From: CAZTBB01 sp964611755
GTDB lineage: Bacteria; Pseudomonadota; Alphaproteobacteria; Micavibrionales; Micavibrionaceae
Direction: 5' to 3'
Length of the DNA: 23,337 nucleotides
Assembly (NCBI GenBank): GCA_964611755.1
Contig: CAZTBB010000026.1
Coordinates: 1-23,337 of the forward strand
The notes below the pieces were generated by a model. The model saw only the letters and a program-made list of their open reading frames with translations, had not been told where the DNA came from and did no database searches. Each line of letters opens with the position of its first letter. Within the stretch, counting starts at the first letter, position 1. Both the position numbers and the translations under genes were made by a program. Below, piece after piece: positions 16,533-23,292 of this stretch.

Positions 16533-16551
16533 ATTTAGCAAAGCACGCCTT
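16518..16551 (-). terminator. Intrinsic terminator after fliL, overlapping the fliM promoter
   Basis: On the minus strand AAGGCGTGC (16551-16543) pairs with GCACGCTTT (16530-16522) over about 9 base pairs with one G-U, with a 12-base loop. A TTTTT run overlaps the end of the stem. It begins 10 bases after the fliL stop. The 3' arm plus T-run are the same bases as the fliM sigma-54 promoter. Confidence 0.65.
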
Positions 16552-16560
16552 ATTATACCA

Positions 16561-17142
16561 TTATTGGATCAAAATTTCCTGAAACAACACATCTTTGACC
16601 TCTACAGGGGCTGCAGCCTGATTAACGCGCCACAAAAGCTCCATCTGCAGGCGATAAATACCGGCGGATCCACGCAGATCACGCACCCGCAACTCCCGCA
16701 AATAGGTCTGGAATTGATCAACAACGCGCGGAATAACAGCCTCTACCTTGGATGCATCAGAAGCTCGCTTGAGCTCCAATTGTACAGTCAGGCGAAGATA
16801 ACGCGGCTCTCCGTCATCGGTATTCAGATTGACAATCATGGTTGGAATTTCAATGAAGGGAGATCCTCCCTTTTCATCACCATGCCCCTCTTCGACATGT
16901 TCTTCTTCAACATGCTCTTCCTCTACTTTTTCTTCCTTGGGCTCGGATTTCAGGAATGGATCAAAAACACCGGCCATAAACAAACCACCCAAAACCCCCA
17001 GAAGGATGAGAACAGGCAAAACTATAAATAAAATCAGCTTCTTGGAATCGCCGCCGCCGCCGCTGCCCTCGTCTTCACCATCAGCAAACTCACCGCCCTC
17101 AACTGGCGCTTCTTCTTCTTTTTGGGCTTCTTCTTCAGACAT
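16561..17142 (-). CDS. fliL: Flagellar basal body-associated protein FliL
   Basis: FliL forms a ring round the stator and supports motor torque. The 193-residue protein has an acidic, Gly-rich cytoplasmic N-terminus (1-33) and one membrane helix (about 36-58). A Glu/His-rich spacer follows, with a short tandem repeat of EEHVE at about 75-85. The periplasmic FliL domain includes FIEIPTMIVNLNT, PRYLRLTVQLEL and VRDLRGSAGIYRLQMELL, and ends FQEILIQ. The start ATG 17142 has only a distant AGG. It is transcribed away from flgF and separated from fliM by a terminator/promoter element. Confidence 0.95.
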   Translation of the reverse strand: MSEEEAQKEEEAPVEGGEFADGEDEGSGGGGDSKKLILFIVLPVLILLGVLGGLFMAGVFDPFLKSEPKEEKVEEEHVEEEHVEEGHGDEKGGSPFIEIPTMIVNLNTDDGEPRYLRLTVQLELKRASDASKVEAVIPRVVDQFQTYLRELRVRDLRGSAGIYRLQMELLWRVNQAAAPVEVKDVLFQEILIQ

Positions 17143-17185
17143 GATCGAACAACTTTACCTAGGCTAGGGTTAGAACAAGACAATG

Positions 17186-17203
17186 TTATAATGCCCATTA
17201 TAA
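17186..17203. promoter_or_regulatory. Perfect 18-bp palindrome in the fliL leader
   Basis: TTATAATG-CC-CATTATAA is a perfect inverted repeat of 8-bp arms with a 2-base centre. It lies 44-61 bases upstream of the fliL start and downstream of its candidate sigma-54 site. Such symmetry suits a dimeric repressor or activator. The binding protein is unknown. Confidence 0.5.
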
Positions 17204-17259
17204 ATCAATTCCACGCAATCGTCTAACGCGTTTCTTGGTTGAATTCACAACTCTTGCAA

Positions 17260-17275
17260 GCAACAAATTCACCCC
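17260..17275 (-). promoter_or_regulatory. Weak sigma-54-like site for fliL
   Basis: On the minus strand GGGGTGAATTTGTTGC has a GG and a GC that are 10 bases apart, and a perfect TTGC at -12, but the -24 lacks CAC. Transcription from here would start near 17248, giving a leader of about 106 bases that contains the palindrome at 17186-17203. Confidence 0.3.
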
Positions 17276-17315
17276 GCCACCTCAGCAGGTAATTTTTACC
17301 CCATCCCGATAACCC

Positions 17316-17331
17316 GGCACGGGTATTTGCC
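17316..17331. promoter_or_regulatory. Candidate enhancer-like dyad (GGCA-N8-TGCC)
   Basis: GGCACGGGTATTTGCC forms an imperfect dyad about 70-85 bases upstream of the flgF -24 box. FlbD, the sigma-54 activator of alphaproteobacterial flagellar genes, binds dyad enhancer elements in such positions. The match to a FlbD site is a guess from position and symmetry. Confidence 0.25.
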
Positions 17332-17397
17332 CCAACACACATGCTCAACGCCCCTCCAAAAAACGCCAAACTACTGTAATTAAACAAAAAATATAAT

Positions 17398-17413
17398 TGG
17401 CATACTCCATGCA
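17398..17413 (+). promoter_or_regulatory. Sigma-54 promoter of flgF operon
   Basis: TGGCATACTCCATGCA has -24 TGGCA and -12 ATGCA with 10 bases between GG and GC. The predicted start is near 17424, about 58 bases before the flgF ATG. It should drive flgF-flgG-flgA-flgH. Confidence 0.75.
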
Positions 17414-17481
17414 ATACATTCCAACAAAGGATGCGCCCAATGCGCACATAACAAAAATCAAAGGGTAAGGACAAAGAGACG

Positions 17482-18213
17482 ATGGAAAATTCCCTCTATC
17501 TAGGACTATCACGTCAAATGGTTTTGCGCACAGATATGCAGATCATTGCCAATAACGTTGCCAATATGAACACGCCGGGATTTCGTGGACAAAATACAAT
17601 CTTTGATGAATATGTATCTGATCCCAAAGGCGCGGACGACCCCCTCTCATTTGTTTTAGACCGCGGGCAATATCAAGTGACCAAAGAAGGGCCTGTGTCC
17701 CGCACTGGCAACCCATTGGATATCGCCCTTGTGGGCCCTGGATTCTTCAGTGTTTTGGGCCGCGATGGCGAGGTTGGCTATTCCCGCGCCGGTAATTTCC
17801 AGCTCAATGCCAATAGTGAACTTATTAGCGCAGCCGGCCGCCCTGTTGTTGATCAAGGCGGGCAGCCCATCGTTATCCCGGAGGATACAACCGAGGTGAC
17901 GATTGATGAAAATGGCGTTATTTCAAATCAGGATGGCGAGATCGCCCAACTTAACATTGTTGAATTTGGCGATGTGCAGGACCTTATCCCATTCGGGGAC
18001 AATGTTTACAAACTGCCAGAAGGCGTAAATCCACAACCACCGGCAAATACACGCGTATCTCAAGGCATGCTGGAGGGCTCTAATGTTGAGCCGGTCATTG
18101 AAATGACACGCATGATCGAGACTTTGCGTACATATCAATCCCTGCAAAGAGCCATGAGCAGCGAGAATGAACGCCTGCAAGAGGCCATACGGACATTAAC
18201 AAAAACACAGTAA
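17482..18213 (+). CDS. flgF: Flagellar distal/proximal rod protein FlgF
   Basis: FlgF is a rod subunit between FlgC and FlgG. The 243-residue length is typical. It has the N-terminal rod motif MQIIANNVANMNTPGFRGQ. The core beta domain includes TGNPLDIALVGPGFFSVLG and YSRAGNFQLN, which are shared with FlgG and FlgE. The C-terminal helix has VEPVIEMTRMIETLRTYQSLQ. The ribosome site before ATG 17482 is a modest AAGGACAAAGAG. It is the first gene of a four-gene plus-strand operon and lies 43 bases before flgG. Confidence 0.97.
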   Translation: MENSLYLGLSRQMVLRTDMQIIANNVANMNTPGFRGQNTIFDEYVSDPKGADDPLSFVLDRGQYQVTKEGPVSRTGNPLDIALVGPGFFSVLGRDGEVGYSRAGNFQLNANSELISAAGRPVVDQGGQPIVIPEDTTEVTIDENGVISNQDGEIAQLNIVEFGDVQDLIPFGDNVYKLPEGVNPQPPANTRVSQGMLEGSNVEPVIEMTRMIETLRTYQSLQRAMSSENERLQEAIRTLTKTQ

Positions 18214-18256
18214 TAACAAAGCACTAAACAGGAAATTTAAATAAGGAGAGTAAAAA

Positions 18257-19039
18257 ATGAGATCATTAGATATTGGCGCCACAGGTATGCTCGCCCAGCA
18301 AATCAATGTTGATGTTATTTCCAACAACATTGCCAACATGAACACAACAGGTTACAAGCGCCAGCGCGCCTCTTTTGCCGACCTGATGTATCAAAACATC
18401 CAGCGCCCCGGATCAACATCATCCGATGCCGGAACAACCGTGCCATCAGGCTTGCAAATTGGTCTTGGTGTGCGCTCCGGTGCGATTTACCGCTCCTTTG
18501 CTCAAGGCACATTGCAAGTCACAGAAAACCCGCTTGATCTTGCGATTAACGGCACAGGCTTTTTCCAGATTGAATTGCCTGATGGTCAAACGGCTTATTC
18601 GCGTGATGGTACATTCCAAGTCAATGAAAACGGTCAACTTGTCACATCCAACGGATATCCTGTTGAGCCGGGCATCACAATCCCCAGCAATGCGATTGGG
18701 ATCGAGATCAACGCCTCGGGCGAAGTCTTGGTTAGCATTGATGGCCAGCCTGCCCTCTCTAATGTCGGGCAAATTCAGCTTGCCAGCTTTATTAACCCGG
18801 CAGGTCTGGAAGCCATTGGCGATAACCTGTTCCTTGAAACACAGGCATCAGGCACAGCAACGACAGGCAACCCGGCCGAGGATCAGTTTGGCAATATCCG
18901 CCAAGGTATTTTGGAACAAGCCAATGTAAATGTTGTTGAGGAAATCACGCGCCTCATTTCAGCACAGCGCGCTTATGAGATGAATTCAAACGTTATCTCT
19001 ACAAGTGATGAAATGATGCAAACAGTCACACAAATCTAA
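18257..19039 (+). CDS. flgG: Flagellar distal rod protein FlgG
   Basis: FlgG forms the distal rod that passes through the P and L rings. It has 260 residues, the normal size. The N-terminus reads MRSLDIGATGMLAQQ, then VISNNIANMNTTGYKRQRA. The FlgG-specific loop follows (about 38-62, with QRPGSTSSDAGTTVPSG). The centre has NPLDLAINGTGFFQIELPDG, and the C-terminal helix is EEITRLISAQRAYEMNSNVI. A strong AAGGAG ribosome site precedes ATG 18257. Confidence 0.98.
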   Translation: MRSLDIGATGMLAQQINVDVISNNIANMNTTGYKRQRASFADLMYQNIQRPGSTSSDAGTTVPSGLQIGLGVRSGAIYRSFAQGTLQVTENPLDLAINGTGFFQIELPDGQTAYSRDGTFQVNENGQLVTSNGYPVEPGITIPSNAIGIEINASGEVLVSIDGQPALSNVGQIQLASFINPAGLEAIGDNLFLETQASGTATTGNPAEDQFGNIRQGILEQANVNVVEEITRLISAQRAYEMNSNVISTSDEMMQTVTQI

Positions 19040-19072
19040 CACCCGTAAATCAGGACATAAAAGGCCAGACCC

Positions 19073-20056
19073 ATGAAAAATCATCTTACACCATACCAAG
19101 AAGAGCAGTTCTTTAAGAAATGCTGTGCACTTGTACTGGGCGCCGCGCTGGTTTGTGTAATCACGATCCTGTTTTCATTCCAGAAAGCAGGCGCCGTATC
19201 ACTCAAAAGCCAGTCCATGGTTAAAGAAGATATGATTCGTTTAGGTGATATTTTTTATGATCTTGGCTCCAAGCAGGAAAAAGTTTTAGGCCCGGCCCCA
19301 CGCCCCGGTCAGGAAATGGTCCTCAATGCACGCACATTATTGCGCATTGCCCTTGCGATGGATCTCCCCTGGAGACCAAATAGCAGCTATGATCAGGTTG
19401 TTCTGCGCCGTGATGCAACATTGATCGACTACGACATGATCCGTGATGGATTGCATGAAGAATTATCAGAAAGAAACATTGAAGGCCTGTTTGATATCAG
19501 CTTTTCCCGTGAGCTTTCCGAAATCGCACTCCCCCCTGAAATGCCGGCGAGCTATGAAATCTCACGCCTGAGCGTAGACCATGATCGTGATGTCTTTTCC
19601 GCACGCATATCGGCCCCGTCTAATGACAAGCCTATTCAGGTCAGAGAAATCAGAGGCGCCATCAAGCGCATGGCTATGGTCCCCATGCTGAAAACGGCCA
19701 TGCGCAACGGCCACATCATTCGTGAAAAGGACATTGATATGGTGATGATACCGGTGCGCTCCGTTAGCGACAATGCCATGCTTCGCAAAGAAGACCTTAT
19801 CGGAATGACCCCGCGCCGCATTGTCCATGCCGGAAAACCCATCGATGCCTCAGAGCTGCAAGCCCCGCAAATAGTCTCCAGAGGACAAAATGTTACCGTC
19901 ACATTTGAAAATGGGCCGCTTTTGCTGACCGCGTCCGGACGCGCGCTCGAAAATGGTGCCAAAGGGGATATGATCCGTGTTGTAAATACCGAAAGCAGCC
20001 GCACAATTGATGTTGTCATCACAGGTGAAAACGAAGTGCGCGTGCAAAGCTTCTAA
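19073..20056 (+). CDS. flgA: Flagellar P-ring assembly chaperone FlgA
   Basis: FlgA is a periplasmic chaperone for FlgI polymerisation into the P ring. The 327-residue protein is longer than enteric FlgA, as is common in alphaproteobacteria. It starts with a polar stretch and a hydrophobic export signal (about 17-36) that could end near AGA-VS (about 41-42). The C-terminal half holds the SAF/FlgA domain: PMLKTAMRNGHIIREKDIDMV, DLIGMTPRRIVHAGKPI, then GQNVTVTFENGPLLLT and VVNTESSRTIDVVITGENEVRV. ATG 19073 has AAGG upstream. It is placed between flgG and flgH; its substrate FlgI is not in the window. Confidence 0.93.
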   Translation: MKNHLTPYQEEQFFKKCCALVLGAALVCVITILFSFQKAGAVSLKSQSMVKEDMIRLGDIFYDLGSKQEKVLGPAPRPGQEMVLNARTLLRIALAMDLPWRPNSSYDQVVLRRDATLIDYDMIRDGLHEELSERNIEGLFDISFSRELSEIALPPEMPASYEISRLSVDHDRDVFSARISAPSNDKPIQVREIRGAIKRMAMVPMLKTAMRNGHIIREKDIDMVMIPVRSVSDNAMLRKEDLIGMTPRRIVHAGKPIDASELQAPQIVSRGQNVTVTFENGPLLLTASGRALENGAKGDMIRVVNTESSRTIDVVITGENEVRVQSF

Positions 20057-20097
20057 ATCAAAACAGGGAATAAAAAAATAAAAAGGTGGAGTAAACA

Positions 20098-20859
20098 ATG
20101 ACAAACATAAGACAATTCAAGAACTTAGCCCTTATTCTGCTAGCCGGAAGTGCGCTCAACGCCTGCACAGCTCTGGACCGCGTTGCCAATGTCGGCCAAG
20201 CCCCGCAGATGAGCAGCATTGCAAACCCCACCACCCAGCAAGGCTACCAACCTGTCAGCCTGCCTATGCCGGCGCCTAAAACGGTGACCCGCCAAATGAA
20301 CTCCCTATGGGCATCAGACCGCAGCGCCTTCTTCGATGATCAACGCGCAAAAGATATTGGCGACATCATTACCGTGACCGTCAATATTGAAGATGAGGCT
20401 GAGATTGAAAATGAGTCTGAGCGTACTCGCAGCAGCAACGAAGACTCAAACCTCAACAGCATCTTAGGATACGAAGCTGCACTTGCCAGAGTGTTGCCTG
20501 AAGCCATTGATGGTATTCGCCCGGATATAGCCGCATTTGATTCCTCGTCCACTCACAATGGTACCGGATCAATAGAACGCGAAGAGGAAATTACCGTAAG
20601 ACTGGCAGCTCTTGTGACGCAAATTTTACCTAACGGCAATATGGTGATCAATGGCCGCCAAGAGGTTCTTGTGAACTTTGAGAAACGTATTCTTCAAATT
20701 GATGGTGTCATCCGCCCCGAAGATATCACTGTCGAGAATACCATTGCCTATGACAAGATTGCCGAAGCACGGATTGTATATGGCGGTGAAGGTCAAATCA
20801 CCGATGTCCAGCAACCACGCTACGGCCAACAACTTTACGACATTTTCTTCCCGTTCTAA
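20098..20859 (+). CDS. flgH: Flagellar L-ring lipoprotein FlgH
   Basis: FlgH is an outer-membrane lipoprotein that forms the L ring. The 253-residue protein has a signal peptide ending in a lipobox-like LNAC, with the lipid-bearing cysteine at C23 (the Asn at -2 is unusual). FlgH signatures follow: SLWASDRSAFFDDQRAKDIGDIITVTVNIEDEA, AALVTQILPNGNMVINGRQEVLVNFEKR (split) and the C-terminal IVYGGEGQITDVQQPRYGQQLYDIFFPF region. AAGGTGGAG precedes ATG 20098. It is the last gene before an intrinsic terminator. Confidence 0.97.
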   Translation: MTNIRQFKNLALILLAGSALNACTALDRVANVGQAPQMSSIANPTTQQGYQPVSLPMPAPKTVTRQMNSLWASDRSAFFDDQRAKDIGDIITVTVNIEDEAEIENESERTRSSNEDSNLNSILGYEAALARVLPEAIDGIRPDIAAFDSSSTHNGTGSIEREEEITVRLAALVTQILPNGNMVINGRQEVLVNFEKRILQIDGVIRPEDITVENTIAYDKIAEARIVYGGEGQITDVQQPRYGQQLYDIFFPF

Positions 20860-20933
20860 GCCCCTCTCTCCAATCCCTTAAATGGAACGAGAAGAGACGT
20901 GTCGTATAGACCCCTTACCCACCAACCTCTGCG

Positions 20934-20970
20934 CCGGTTTTACTGATTTTCAGTAAACCGGTTCTTTTTT
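20934..20970 (+). terminator. Intrinsic terminator after flgH
   Basis: CCGGTTTTACTGA (20934-20946) pairs with TCAGTAAACCGG (20950-20961) with a single bulged T and a 3-base loop, followed by TTCTTTTTT. It lies about 75 bases after the flgH stop and closes the flgF operon. Confidence 0.9.
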
Positions 20971-20997
20971 GACTTTTTTACATAATTATACTATTGT
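20969..20997 (+). promoter_or_regulatory. Candidate sigma-70 promoter for acetolactate decarboxylase
   Basis: TTGACT (20969-20974), a 17-base gap and TATTGT (20992-20997) precede the gene at 21025. The -35 box begins in the T-run of the flgH terminator. The -10 match is partial. A second AT-rich TATACT at 20987 is badly spaced. Confidence 0.4.
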
Positions 20998-21024
20998 TTT
21001 AATCCAAGTTTTTTAAGGATAAGT

Positions 21025-21783
21025 ATGGAAAAGGCACCACTCTATCAATCAAATACCATCATAGGCCTCGATGGCATGATGCAACCGGACCCGGCATTAA
21101 CTGTATCTGAGGCCCTTGAACTCGGCACTGATGGGCTTGGCAGCCTTATTGGGCCGGATGGTACCGTGCTCGATGGTGAAGTAACTTTTATTGATGGACG
21201 CGCTTACTACAGTGGTGTTGATGGCCAAACACGCGCATTAGAACCGGATGAGAAGCTGTGCTTTTTTCAAATTTTTGACTTTAATGCAGCCCCCAAACAG
21301 ACATTTAAGCTGGACCTTAAAAACCGTGAGGAATGGGAAAAATTCATTACTACCATGTACCCGGATCGATGTGTTGGCATTCGCGTAAAGGGCATGTTCA
21401 AAGCCATGGAAACACGCAGCGTCCAAGGCAAAGCCGAGCACAAATCACTTTCTGATGTTGTGAATGACCAGATACAGTTTGATCATTGTGAATACAGCGC
21501 ATTTGAAGGAGCTGCCATTTTTACGCCCGATCGTTTTTCACCCGAAGACGAGTTTGCAGGCCTCCACATGCACGCAATCGAAGTGAAAGACGGCACCCTA
21601 AAATCAGGTGCGCATGTTCTTAACTTTGAGGATGGCTATGGCATTGAAATTGAGGTTGTTGTTTTGGATGATCCGCTCATCATAACGCCCGGCATAGGAA
21701 AACAAATTAGAAATACCCCACACACAGCAAGACCGGCTGTCACAAAAGATGCGCATGACGGGCTGGAACGAATACATCCTTAG
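21025..21783 (+). CDS. budA: Acetolactate decarboxylase family protein
   Basis: The family converts 2-acetolactate to acetoin and CO2 in the cytoplasm. The 252-residue protein shows the typical order of motifs. TVSEALELGTDGLGS (26-40) matches the family's start region, followed by LDGEVTFIDGRAYY (49-62). GIRVKGMFKAMETRSVQ (118-134) contains the conserved R131. The metal site is GLHMHAIE with H181 and H183, then SGAHVLNFE with H197. The loop between H183 and H197 is three residues longer than I recall for the Bacillus/Brevibacillus enzyme (H194, H196, H207). AAGGATAAGT precedes ATG 21025. No acetolactate synthase gene is near. It is not a flagellar gene, and its presence here after a terminator is unusual. 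The symbol is by family, not proven. Confidence 0.82.
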   Translation: MEKAPLYQSNTIIGLDGMMQPDPALTVSEALELGTDGLGSLIGPDGTVLDGEVTFIDGRAYYSGVDGQTRALEPDEKLCFFQIFDFNAAPKQTFKLDLKNREEWEKFITTMYPDRCVGIRVKGMFKAMETRSVQGKAEHKSLSDVVNDQIQFDHCEYSAFEGAAIFTPDRFSPEDEFAGLHMHAIEVKDGTLKSGAHVLNFEDGYGIEIEVVVLDDPLIITPGIGKQIRNTPHTARPAVTKDAHDGLERIHP

Positions 21784-21792
21784 GCACGTCAT

Positions 21793-21821
21793 TTGACATA
21801 TCAATAAAAATCTATTACTAC
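21793..21821 (+). promoter_or_regulatory. Candidate promoter for the 140-residue protein
   Basis: A perfect TTGACA -35 box is at 21793-21798, but the -10 about 17 bases later (TACTAC) is poor. It lies in the 83-base gap before the gene at 21867. Confidence 0.3.
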
Positions 21822-21866
21822 ATTTGCCAGTTACTTTGTAAAAAATACGCAACATATCGGCAAGCC

Positions 21867-22289
21867 ATGACCTCAGCATTTGAACCGGAAATTCATCAAG
21901 ACATTCTCATAGGAGAAGACGATTTTGTTCTCTTGATTAGCCCCTATTCTCATGAATTATCAGGCACATTTGATGAAACAGATGAAATTAATGGCTCCAA
22001 GGCTGTTGCTGCATTTGAACAGGCGCTTGCGAATGATCCCAATTTTGGGGTGTTTAAAGAATTTGTGGGTCAAATTGCGCTGGATCACAACTTACAAGGG
22101 GGCTGGATTGCCGATGATGTGCATATTCTTATTGGCCGTGAAGAAGACTGCGTAAGAGCGCATGAAAAACTTGATGCGCGATACACGGCCTCCTGCCCCC
22201 TAAACTATAAAGAGTATGTCGCTTATGCCGATGAAGCAAACCTTCCATATGAAGATGTTCCGGAAGCGGGCTCTGCAGCTTTCCACTAA
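21867..22289 (+). CDS. Unknown acidic 140-residue protein
   Basis: I do not recognise this protein. It has no signal peptide or membrane segment and is clearly acidic (many Asp/Glu, for example DETDEIN, REEDC, YEDVPEAG). It appears alpha/beta: a strand-like DDFVLLISPYSHEL near 17-30, helical KAVAAFEQALANDPNFGVFKEFVGQ at about 45-70, a strand-like WIADDVHILIGREED near 79-93, then a helical region. Two cysteines (in EEDC and ASC) are present. The ribosome site is weak. It follows the decarboxylase by 83 bases with a possible separate promoter, and converges with dksA. Codon use looks like that of its neighbours. Confidence 0.6.
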   Translation: MTSAFEPEIHQDILIGEDDFVLLISPYSHELSGTFDETDEINGSKAVAAFEQALANDPNFGVFKEFVGQIALDHNLQGGWIADDVHILIGREEDCVRAHEKLDARYTASCPLNYKEYVAYADEANLPYEDVPEAGSAAFH

Positions 22290-22307
22290 ACCATAGGGAC
22301 CAAGCTT

Positions 22308-22742
22308 TTATTCGTCGCGCTGCGTTCGCTCTTTACGCTCGTGGCGCTCTTGAGCTTCCAGACTCAAAGTAGCGATAGGCCTTGCTTTTAAGCGTGCAAG
22401 CGAGATTGGCTCGCCTGTTTCCTCACAATAGCCATACTCATCTTCATTAATGCGTATGATCGCCTTGTTAATTTTGGAAATAAGCTTTCTTTCACGGTCA
22501 CGCGTGCGAAGCTCAAGCGCATGATCTGTCTCGGCGGACGCACGATCAGCCAAGTCCGGCTTTTGCAATTCAGTGCCCTGCAATGTGTTTGAGATAGTCT
22601 CTTGTGATTCACGCAGCAGCTCATCCCGCCAAGCCATTAATTGCTTGCGGAAATATTCCTTCATAATCGGGTTCATGAACTCCTTTTTGTCCTTTTCAGG
22701 ATCATAATCGGGAGGAATTGTTACGCTACTCGGTTCTGCCAT
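22308..22742 (-). CDS. dksA: RNA polymerase-binding transcription factor DksA
   Basis: DksA binds the RNA polymerase secondary channel and works with ppGpp to set rRNA, stress and flagellar transcription. I take ATG 22742 (144 residues); it gives about 34 bases of leader after the predicted promoter and starts at the usual MA-x-x-PPDY position. ATG 22766 would leave almost no leader. The coiled-coil has DRASAETDHALELRTRDRERKL (split), with the acidic tip region. The zinc-finger region reads YGYCEETGEPISLARLKARPIATLSLEAQERHERKER. It has one cysteine where classic DksA has four, the usual alphaproteobacterial form. It lies downstream of fliX. Confidence 0.93.
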   Translation of the reverse strand: MAEPSSVTIPPDYDPEKDKKEFMNPIMKEYFRKQLMAWRDELLRESQETISNTLQGTELQKPDLADRASAETDHALELRTRDRERKLISKINKAIIRINEDEYGYCEETGEPISLARLKARPIATLSLEAQERHERKERTQRDE

Positions 22743-22782
22743 ATTTCGTACTTTCTTACTAAACATAGTTCAAAGAGCAGAA

Positions 22783-22811
22783 AATATACTGACACAATCC
22801 CTGAAAAACAA
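22783..22811 (-). promoter_or_regulatory. Candidate sigma-70 promoter of dksA
   Basis: On the minus strand TTGTTT (22811-22806), a 17-base spacer and TATATT (22788-22783) precede dksA. The predicted start is near 22776, which favours the ATG at 22742. It lies within the fliX-dksA gap, right after the possible fliX terminator. Confidence 0.45.
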
Positions 22812-22830
22812 GCTTTTCGTGACGGAAAAG
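22801..22830 (-). terminator. Possible weak terminator after fliX
   Basis: On the minus strand CTTTTC-CGTCAC-GAAAAG (22830-22813) forms a 6-bp stem with a 6-base loop, followed by CTTGTTTTTC. It is AT-rich and weak, but is well placed 6 bases after the fliX stop. Confidence 0.35.
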
Positions 22831-22836
22831 ACAATT

Positions 22837-23292
22837 TTAGCTGTTGGTACTTGCACCGGCCTGCTTATCCAGAGCCATGCGCATCTTGGCCAGCTCAACC
22901 TGAGCCCGCAGATCAATTTCATCCATGATGGATGTGAGGGCCGGATCGGCGATTTTTTCACGGTGCGAGGCCACAACATCGGCGATATCAACCATATGGC
23001 CGACCGTCAGACTGCCATTCAGCATAGCCATGCGGATTTTATCCAATTCATTCAATATCGAACCCGCCAGATTTTTCATGCGTTTCTTGGCCGCGCGCGC
23101 CGTTGGGTCTTCTGTTGCCTGTACGGCAAGCAAAGAATCAACTTTGGCAATGGATTGTGAAGTCGTTGTCGCAGCACTTTCCTGTGGGCCGGATGTCACC
23201 ATGTCAGAGAAGCTTTCTCCATCACCACCCTTTTTTGATGGCCCCTTTACCTTTGATGGGCCTGTTGTCCGTCCTGGTCCTGAAACTTTCAT
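22837..23292 (-). CDS. fliX: Flagellar assembly regulator FliX
   Basis: In Caulobacter FliX couples completion of early flagellar structures to the sigma-54 activator FlbD, and is needed for P-ring assembly. The 151-residue protein begins MKVSGPGRTTG, the family N-terminus. It has a variable Gly/Ser/Lys-rich segment to about 45. The conserved helical C-terminal half includes AKKRMKNLAGSILNELDKIRMAMLNG (split) and the signature DPALTSIMDEIDLRAQVELAKMRM. Its presence supports the reading that the sigma-54 sites in this window are real and FlbD-controlled. The start ATG 23292 has AGGA about 10 bases upstream. It is expected to run divergently from flgI beyond the window edge, although that is not seen. 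Confidence 0.93.
   Translation of the reverse strand: MKVSGPGRTTGPSKVKGPSKKGGDGESFSDMVTSGPQESAATTTSQSIAKVDSLLAVQATEDPTARAAKKRMKNLAGSILNELDKIRMAMLNGSLTVGHMVDIADVVASHREKIADPALTSIMDEIDLRAQVELAKMRMALDKQAGASTNS

Larger units (their letters stand above)
17143..17481. other. Divergent fliL/flgF control region (no gene)
   Basis: This 339-base gap holds promoters for both directions. I see a sigma-54 site for flgF at 17398-17413, a weaker sigma-54-like site for fliL at 17260-17275, and an 18-bp perfect palindrome at 17186-17203. A GGCA-N8-TGCC element is at 17316-17331. A minus-strand frame at 17223-17474 has no family features and is not counted as a gene. Confidence 0.7.

Noticed and set aside
17316..17330. 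GGCACGGGTATTTGC read as a sigma-54 promoter
   Set aside because: GG and GC are 11 bases apart instead of 10, and a correctly spaced site lies at 17398-17413.
17223..17474. Minus-strand 83-codon frame in the fliL/flgF gap
   Set aside because: No family features, Cys/Trp-rich mixed composition, it overlaps the flgF sigma-54 site, and it has no ribosome site.
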